Positions 60,202-64,000 of a stretch of 64,000 bases of DNA are shown here, in pieces. Source of the DNA: GCA-002050365 sp038235165 (GTDB lineage: Bacteria > Acidobacteriota > Blastocatellia > Pyrinomonadales > Pyrinomonadaceae); assembly GCA_038235165.1 (NCBI GenBank), contig JBBSUG010000004.1:134741-198740 (forward strand), given 5' to 3'. Within the stretch, counting starts at the first letter, position 1. The number at the start of each line of letters is the position of its first letter. The position numbers and the translations under genes were made by a program. Below the pieces are notes generated by a model, which saw only the letters and a list, made by a program, of their open reading frames with translations, had not been told where the DNA came from and did not search any database.

Positions 60202-60873
60202 TCAACCGTCTATTAAAATAATGTCCCAACCGAGTAACAATTCTCCCGCACCGATTTCTTTGGTCGGCGGAACTTGTTTGGCGAGGACAGCATTCTTGTC
60301 CAAATAGATACCATTAAAAACAACGTCTTTCGCATTGAGCGACTCATCGGGGAAGAACATTTGCGTCGTTAGACGGTTGGTTTTGCCCGTTATATCAAAG
60401 TGAATATGCGGCGCACGCTGTTCTGTCGGCGTAACCGGATATGAGCCGGGCTTGATCGTTTTGAAACGATAGCGACCTTCCGCATCGGTTTTCAAAATGG
60501 CAGAGCCTTGAAAATTCGGGTCAGGCGGAGCGGGATTCGGGTCTGACTTGTGGACATAACGACCGTGCGTATTCGCCTGCCAAATTTCGATTTTCGCACC
60601 TTTAACAGGCTCGCCTTTCAAGTTTAAGACTCGTCCCGCAACGTGAATGATTTGACCTTCGGCTCGCGCTTTATGTCCTTTGATGATGGTCAAATCCGCA
60701 TCTTCGTCAAGCGGTTTCAAAACCGGATAAAACGGTCCGATTTCCACCCATGGCGTAAATGCGGGTTTAGCTTGTTGTCCGAAAACAGAATTGCCCAATG
60801 CTGTCAGACTGCCCAACCCGACAGCCATTTCCAACATTTGACGACGCGAAAAAAGTTTTTCTTGTTCATTCAT
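60202..60873 (-). CDS. Exported intradiol ring-cleavage dioxygenase-like protein, cassette gene
   Basis: A 223-residue protein with a twin-arginine signal (FSRRQMLEMAVGLGSLTALG). The mature part has the protocatechuate/catechol dioxygenase fold: GPFYPVLKPLDED near 45, GRVLNLKGEPVKGAKIEIWQAN near 80, the first iron Tyr in GRYVHKSD near 107, RYRFKTIKPGSYP (second Tyr) near 140 and APHIHFDITG (His-x-His) near 155. All four iron ligands are present. Exported members of this family are known with unsettled substrates, as a loose relative of PcaH. The ATG at 60873 is chosen because the Tat signal begins there; the frame is open for 23 codons upstream. It is a cassette of about 850 bases. Confidence 0.85.
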   Translation of the reverse strand: MNEQEKLFSRRQMLEMAVGLGSLTALGNSVFGQQAKPAFTPWVEIGPFYPVLKPLDEDADLTIIKGHKARAEGQIIHVAGRVLNLKGEPVKGAKIEIWQANTHGRYVHKSDPNPAPPDPNFQGSAILKTDAEGRYRFKTIKPGSYPVTPTEQRAPHIHFDITGKTNRLTTQMFFPDESLNAKDVVFNGIYLDKNAVLAKQVPPTKEIGAGELLLGWDIILIDG

Positions 60874-60902
60874 ATTTGACACCTTCGAGAAAAGAAGAAA
60901 AC

Positions 60903-61016
60903 TCCGAACGATTGAATTGATGTATGGCGAAACCGGCAGCACGCGACTTTGAGTCTAACGAAATATGTTTTTAGAGAGAGGCTGCTCGCGCCCTTACGTC
61001 CATCAATTTGTTTGAT
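60903..61016 (-). repeat. attC-like site 3 (114 bases)
   Basis: Plus-strand ends TCCGAAC (60903-60909) and GTTTGAT (61010-61016), that is ATCAAAC and GTTCGGA in coding direction. The inner arms are GGCGAAAC on one side and a less perfect GCTCGCGCCC on the other. It overlaps the last codon of the truncated toxin reading frame. Confidence 0.65.
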
Positions 61017-61087
61017 TATCCTTTCGGGTCAAACACACCCTGCTTAATCGGCGACAAGTTTTGGTCGAAGAGCAACTTGACGCTCAC
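61016..61087 (-). pseudogene. Truncated DUF5615-type (PIN-like) toxin start
   Basis: A GTG at 61085-61087 overlaps the antitoxin stop (GTGA) and opens 23 codons, VSVKLLFDQNLSPIKQGVFD and so on, ending in the attC site. The first 13 residues match the N-terminus of DUF5615 PIN-like toxins (KLLFDQNLSP with the first catalytic Asp), the usual partner of DUF433. The remaining about 100 residues are gone, so the toxin cannot be active. Confidence 0.7.
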
Positions 61088-61308
61088 GCCTGCACCACCA
61101 CCAAATTCTTTTCACGGTCGGCGGCAAACGCCAAACAAGCCATAACGTCATCGTGTGTCAAATACGGAAGATCATCAAGCATCTCCTGCGTCGTCATTCC
61201 CGAAGCTAAATATTCAAGCACGTCATAAACCGTCATTCTCATACCGCGAATACAGAGCTTGCCGCCGTGCTTGCCCGGTTCAATAGTGATAATGTCGTGA
61301 TAATTCAC
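61084..61308 (-). CDS. DUF433 antitoxin, cassette gene
   Basis: A 74-residue protein of the DUF433 (VapB45-like) family: ITIEPGKHGGKLCIRGMRMTVYDVLEYLASG, DLPYLTHDDVMACLAFAADREKN. It is the normal length and complete. It starts with GTG at 61308 without an obvious ribosome-binding site. The family provides antitoxins for DUF5615 PIN-like ribonuclease toxins. Here the toxin gene, which overlaps the antitoxin stop by GTGA, breaks off after about 13 recognisable residues at the cassette end, so this is an orphan antitoxin. Toxin-antitoxin pairs are typical passengers of chromosomal integrons, where they stabilise arrays. Confidence 0.88.
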   Translation of the reverse strand: MNYHDIITIEPGKHGGKLCIRGMRMTVYDVLEYLASGMTTQEMLDDLPYLTHDDVMACLAFAADREKNLVVVQA

Positions 61309-61367
61309 ACAGCGATGATAAATCTTTGCCCGTCGGCAAGCAAGTTATTCGTCAAAATCAATAATTC

Positions 61368-61481
61368 AGCTGACGATTGAGTTGACGTGGCGGCAAACCG
61401 ACTACTGACAATCTGAAATGAAACCACGCAAAATTATAAGAAAGCAACTGGTTGCCGCTTACGTCTATTAAATTGTTCGTC
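61368..61481 (-). repeat. attC-like site 4 (114 bases)
   Basis: Plus-strand ends AGCTGAC (61368-61374) and GTTCGTC (61475-61481), that is GACGAAC and GTCAGCT in coding direction. Outer GACGT and inner GCGGCAA stems are present. It lies eight bases behind the TIMP-like gene. Confidence 0.65.
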
Positions 61482-61489
61482 TCGTCTTT

Positions 61490-62008
61490 CTATTTAAACG
61501 GTTCTTTTCCTTCGCCTAAAATCTTTAAGTCTTCAGTTTTAGTCAATACTCTCGTCCTCGTGCAAGCGTACGTTCGCAATTCGCCGTCTTTACCGTAAGC
61601 ATACACCAAATAACTTTCGCCCTCTTTGAAATGATAATCGCAACTCGAACCGCTTCCTGTTCCGTCAGAATTTTTTATTTCATCCGTTATCAGAAAAATC
61701 TCTTTTGCTGCCTCGCCTTTCCACCATCGTTCAACTTGGAACTTGACAATGAGTGTTTCATAATCAATTTGGGTGTCCGCATCTTTATCGCGTGACACCA
61801 TATAATGTTTGGGAATTCCTTTGCGAAATTCAAAACCAATAACCTTTCCGGCAAAAACCATCGTTGATTGTTTGACTGCATTGTTAACTGCATCGCTGAT
61901 AACTTCATCCGGCAGGTAAATGCAGCCGCAAGCAGAAACTTTTGCTGCGCTCAGAAATAGGCAAATAACAAATGAGATTAAAATTTTTTGTTTATTTTGA
62001 TGAAACAT
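61490..62008 (-). CDS. Exported TIMP/NTR-like domain protein, cassette gene
   Basis: A 172-residue exported protein. The signal peptide (ILISFVICLFLSAAKVSA) ends exactly before CGCIYLP, so the mature chain begins with cysteine, the feature that TIMP-like NTR domains use to chelate a metal. Further motifs are STMVFAGKVIGFEF, TLIVKFQVERWWKGEAAKEIFLITD (the V.R.WKG strand), GSSCDYHFKEGESYLVYAYG and TYACTRTRVLTKTEDLKILG. Four or five cysteines can form the conserved disulfides. Bacterial relatives are secreted with unknown function. I use ATG 62008, where the signal peptide begins; the longer frame upstream runs through attC site 5. Confidence 0.75.
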   Translation of the reverse strand: MFHQNKQKILISFVICLFLSAAKVSACGCIYLPDEVISDAVNNAVKQSTMVFAGKVIGFEFRKGIPKHYMVSRDKDADTQIDYETLIVKFQVERWWKGEAAKEIFLITDEIKNSDGTGSGSSCDYHFKEGESYLVYAYGKDGELRTYACTRTRVLTKTEDLKILGEGKEPFK

Positions 62009-62025
62009 AATTTTTACCACGACGT

Positions 62026-62140
62026 GCCGAACGATTGAGATGGCGCGGGGCGAAACCGCTGCGCGCAACGCAAAAATATACGGAAAATGTAGATAACAAA
62101 GCGGCTGCTTCGCCCTCAAATCTATGGGCAGCAGTCCGCT
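62026..62140 (-). repeat. attC-like site 5
   Basis: Plus-strand left end GCCGAAC (62026-62032, GTTCGGC in coding direction) and a degenerate right box near 62134-62140 (GTCCGCT). The core GGGGCGAAACCGC / GGCTGCTTCGCCC is well conserved. It follows the DUF3833-like gene. Confidence 0.6.
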
Positions 62141-62165
62141 GAACCGGATGATTAGAGGTGACTGC

Positions 62166-62666
62166 CTAGTCCTTTCGTGTGATCGTTTCGTGCAGGTGAC
62201 CTATTGTAATTCCCAGAAACTTGATTTTGTCCACGTTGTCAATCGTCTTTCCATCAGGCAGGAGTTCAAGTTTTTGGTGCATAATCAAAGGTCCCTTGAC
62301 TCGATATTTCAATCGCAAACGTGAGCCGTTCGTCAGCCCGGTGACGCGCCCTGGCGCATCACTCAGTGTGCCGGTGTAATGATTTTGACTGCTGGTTTTG
62401 AGCAGCCAGAATCGCTTCCGGCTCGCGTCGCCTTCAAAAGTGACGGTTTGATCGAGTCGGAAAGTGCCGTCAGGCTGGTCATAGCCGTTACTCTCAACGT
62501 GGAAATGACGACGCTTGCCAAAAAAAAACTTGAGCGTTCCATTTCCCTCGCTGTGACCGCTGAACCCATTTTGCGGAGTGAACTCTAACGCTCCCTCTTC
62601 TGCCTGCGCTGAAACGCTGACGACTGAAATGCCTAGAACAAGAACCAGTATTGCTAAAATTTTCAT
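62166..62666 (-). CDS. DUF3833-like exported protein, cassette gene
   Basis: A 166-residue exported protein with a signal peptide (ILAILVLVLGISVVSVSAQA). Mature motifs fit the DUF3833 family: ALEFTPQNGFSGHSEGNGTL, FFGKRRHFHVESNGYDQPDG, FRLDQTVTFEGD, RFWLLKTSSQNHYTGTLSDA, TGLTNGSRLRLKYRVKGP and KFLGITIGHLHETI. Such proteins resemble lipocalin-like barrels; the function is unknown. I choose ATG 62666 with AAAGG upstream because the alternative start at 62687 lies inside the attC site that belongs to the neighbouring cassette; cassette borders would run between the two. Confidence 0.75.
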   Translation of the reverse strand: MKILAILVLVLGISVVSVSAQAEEGALEFTPQNGFSGHSEGNGTLKFFFGKRRHFHVESNGYDQPDGTFRLDQTVTFEGDASRKRFWLLKTSSQNHYTGTLSDAPGRVTGLTNGSRLRLKYRVKGPLIMHQKLELLPDGKTIDNVDKIKFLGITIGHLHETITRKD

Positions 62667-62672
62667 AATCGC

Positions 62673-62786
62673 CTTTAACGACTGCATTGACGTGGGACGA
62701 AGCCGAATCCGCGCAACTCAGAGTTTAACAAAGCAAGTTGTTAAAGAGAAGCTGTTTCGCCCCCACGTCCATCAATTTAGTTAGGT
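62673..62786 (-). repeat. attC-like site 6 (114 bases, best end boxes)
   Basis: Plus-strand ends CTTTAAC (62673-62679) and GTTAGGT (62780-62786), that is ACCTAAC (perfect RYYYAAC) and GTTAAAG in coding direction. The arms GACGTGGG / CCCACGTC pair exactly. It lies 53 bases behind the DUF5694-like gene. Confidence 0.78.
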
Positions 62787-62839
62787 GTGTTTTGATAAGC
62801 CAAGCACAATTGAAAAAGCGCATATAAAATTCCGCTTTG

Positions 62840-63694
62840 TTATCTCTTGTCTTTCAGATATTTCAAAGGACTTTCAACATTGTAGAAATCCGATTCTTTT
62901 GCTAATTGATTCAGAAGTTTATTGTGTCCCGCCCCGTAAATTATGAGGATTCGGTCATTCGGCGAATCGGTGATTCTGATAATGTTGGTCAGAATTTTCA
63001 TATTTCTGCCATACCACCACGAAAGATAATTTGCGCCGACATATTCCGCCCCGCGCCCGATTCGCATTATGTCAAAATAGTCCTGGTGGTCTTTCTCGAT
63101 GCGGTCGGGTTGATTGAGAAGAACAAGCTGGTCGGTAACTGACAGTTTGGACAACTTTTCACTTTCCGCACTAATTCTTTCTTTTATCTTTTGAAAAACT
63201 CCTTTTAGAAATTTGTCTAACTCGGCATCTTTGGCGGCATATTTTCCGTAATTGTATAGAGGATCGTCCGGGAATATGCCCCAATCAACACAGTAAACCT
63301 TTTTATGATCTAAATTTTTCGCCAGACGAAAACCTATCTGGTTGGTTTCGTTTTTTGTGAGTTCGTATCTCCCCGACAAGTATTTATCGTAAATTTCCTG
63401 AGTTTTCGCGTCATCTTCGACATCACATTCAACCGCAATTTTAGTCGGCTTAAATTTTTTCAGCTTTTCAACGAGTTCGACTATCTGCTTTTGTCGTTCG
63501 GGCGTTGAAATATCGTCAACTTTGCCATTGATAACATTGTTTCCGGGAGTTCCCATATGATAAGTCCCTAAAACAACCAGCGTCGGTTTCGTCCCGGCAT
63601 CCCGCTCAACAATGCCGACTTGAGCATTCGCACTAAAAGTCGAGAGAAAAAGAAAGCAAAAGCCGAACAGTAAAAAATTTCCGTGCAATTTCAT
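62840..63694 (-). CDS. DUF5694-like exported protein (TraB/ChaN-like), cassette gene
   Basis: A 284-residue exported protein. Signal peptide NFLLFGFCFLFLSTFSANAQ, then PTLVVLGTYHMGTPGNNVI near 40, DDISTPERQKQIVELVEKLKKFKPTKIAVE near 60-90, QIGFRLAKNLDHKKVYCVDWG near 125, and ILIIYGAGHNKLLNQLA near the C-terminus. The first GTYHM, the E in IAVE and the final GAGH are the conserved residues of a TraB/ChaN/EreA-like fold that may bind a metal; no activity is established. ATG 63694 has a perfect GGAGGA ribosome-binding site; a TTG five codons upstream overlaps that site and is rejected. Confidence 0.78.
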   Translation of the reverse strand: MKLHGNFLLFGFCFLFLSTFSANAQVGIVERDAGTKPTLVVLGTYHMGTPGNNVINGKVDDISTPERQKQIVELVEKLKKFKPTKIAVECDVEDDAKTQEIYDKYLSGRYELTKNETNQIGFRLAKNLDHKKVYCVDWGIFPDDPLYNYGKYAAKDAELDKFLKGVFQKIKERISAESEKLSKLSVTDQLVLLNQPDRIEKDHQDYFDIMRIGRGAEYVGANYLSWWYGRNMKILTNIIRITDSPNDRILIIYGAGHNKLLNQLAKESDFYNVESPLKYLKDKR

Positions 63695-63771
63695 AAAATG
63701 TTCCTCCAAATTAAAACTACCGTATGGAGAACACCGCGAGAGTTATTTTTGTGACAGTCTGAACTTTTACC

Positions 63772-63875
63772 AAGAAACGATTGAGATGACGTTGGGCGAA
63801 ACCGACTACGCGTAAGTTTAGGGTAATGGACAAGTCAACAAACAAAGTCGCTGTTTCGCCCTCACGTCCATTGAT
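63772..63875 (-). repeat. attC-like site 7, cut at its outer end
   Basis: The left part (AACGATTGAGATGACGTTGGGCGAAACCG, from 63772) and right part (GCTGTTTCGCCCTCACGTCCATTGAT) match the other sites well. At the position where the end box (GTTxGGC) is expected, about 10 bases further, an unrelated sequence starts directly after TTGAT. The site looks interrupted by the element on its right. Confidence 0.6.
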
Positions 63876-64000
63876 TAGAGAATCAAACCACTGCCTCTGG
63901 CAGTGGTTTCTGCTACAAGGCAGTGAGGGCGAAACACAGACCGACTAAAATATATCTCCCTAGAGGTGTCAGCAACTAAGGAGATATAAAATGAGTAAAC
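63871..64000 (+). mobile_element. Possible left end of an IS200/IS605-like element (runs off the window)
   Basis: After TTGAT (63871-63875) comes AGAG with the complement AATCAA, followed directly by a perfect 11-bp hairpin, AAACCACTGCC / GGCAGTGGTTT (63885-63909), with a three-base loop. About 80 bases later a strong AAGGAG precedes an ATG. A subterminal hairpin, a short target sequence with a complementary guide at its foot and a transposase start close by are the plan of IS200/IS605 ends. A GTGAGGGCGAAAC at 63923 inversely copies part of attC site 7. No transposase residue can be seen, so this is a proposal. Confidence 0.35.
63991..64000 (+). CDS. Start of a plus-strand gene (partial; product unknown)
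   Basis: ATG at 63991 follows AAGGAGATATAAA, an excellent ribosome-binding site at correct spacing. Only M-S-K can be read before the window ends. Candidates are an IS200/IS605 Y1 transposase (from the hairpin on its left), an integron integrase divergent from the cassettes, or a cassette gene in the reverse direction. It cannot be decided here. Confidence 0.45.

Larger units (their letters stand above)
58682..63885 (-). mobile_element. Chromosomal-integron-like gene cassette array (integrase not in window)
   Basis: Six genes, all on the minus strand, alternate with seven related palindromes (58682, 60055, 60903, 61368, 62026, 62673, 63772), one behind the 3' end of each gene. Four of them measure exactly 114 bases between their seven-base end boxes, which in coding direction follow RYYYAAC (for example ACCTAAC) and GTTRRRY (for example GTTAGGC). 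The palindromes share an inner GGCGAAAC / GTTTCGCC stem and an outer GACGT stem, with a variable middle. This is the plan of attC sites and promoterless cassettes. By the rules of integrons the first cassette and attI would lie to the right. An integrase gene is absent here, so it may be a complete integron or an integrase-less cluster. Confidence 0.72.

Noticed and set aside
61369..61480. tRNA-like hairpins in the cassette gaps
   Set aside because: No anticodon arm, T-loop or CCA context; the folds are the attC arms. No tRNA was found in other gaps either.
58682..63885. Interpretation of the seven palindromes as REP sequences or ordinary terminators
   Set aside because: Constant 114-base length, RYYYAAC/GTTRRRY-like ends, strict alternation with same-strand genes and lack of T-runs fit attC sites better; still open until an integrase is found.

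Overview
The window looks like a chromosome segment of a member of the Acidobacteriota (Blastocatellia / Pyrinomonadales type). This is inferred from the mix of moderate-GC DNA, a DUF1800-DUF1501 pair, a Bacillus-type sdhCAB with b-type SdhC, YwbE, tandem sorbosone-dehydrogenase-like proteins, many exported proteins of unknown function, Uma2-family genes and many short interspersed hairpin repeats. No rRNA, tRNA or CRISPR array was seen.

Layout. 1-9.3 kb: a giant cyclic beta-1,2-glucan synthase on the minus strand, followed in the same frame by the C-terminal stub of an aldo/keto reductase. 9.3-15.8 kb: plus-strand exported proteins (DUF1800, DUF1501, a broken HEAT-like mini-gene, two tandem PQQ/sorbosone-dehydrogenase-like proteins). 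15.8-30.5 kb: housekeeping and envelope genes (YwbE, DinB, Aat, PBP4-type DacB, a CstB-like persulfide dioxygenase-rhodanese behind a perfect palindrome, a KaiB-like remnant, FabF, ClpC, two exported unknowns, an M1 metallopeptidase). 30.5-38.3 kb: a 238-bp hairpin element, a LolC/E-like permease carrying an in-frame low-complexity repeat, an APC permease, a SpoIIM-like membrane protein and a LysR regulator. 38.5-42.8 kb: sdhC-sdhA-(Uma2)-sdhB. 42.9-53 kb: a GGDEF/EAL protein, a GNAT remnant, a secreted subtilase with a Clp-ATPase-like N-terminal domain, malate dehydrogenase, a second Uma2 gene and a Wzc-type tyrosine kinase. 53-58.6 kb: a 1241-residue fused flavin oxidoreductase and a Tat-exported amidase.

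The most unusual region is 58.7-64 kb. Six compact minus-strand genes (M23 peptidase, intradiol dioxygenase-like, DUF433 antitoxin with a truncated toxin, TIMP-like, DUF3833-like, DUF5694-like) alternate with seven related imperfect palindromes. Four of the palindromes are exactly 114 bases long between seven-base end boxes of RYYYAAC / GTTRRRY type. I read this as the distal part of a chromosomal-integron cassette array (attC sites plus promoterless cassettes, most genes with their own ribosome-binding site). No integrase lies in the window. The outermost attC seems to be cut by the left end of an IS200/IS605-like element that runs off the right edge.

Functional themes: respiration and central carbon metabolism (SdhCAB, Mdh, the flavin oxidoreductase), envelope and exopolysaccharide (glucan synthase, Wzc kinase, DacB, M23), proteostasis (ClpC, Aat, secreted proteases) and sulfide handling (CstB-like). 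Several gene remnants (aldo/keto reductase, GNAT, KaiB-like, HEAT-like, PIN toxin) and repeats inside or against coding sequence suggest a genome that is actively rearranging. All family assignments come from reading motifs in the translated sequence; no database search was run.
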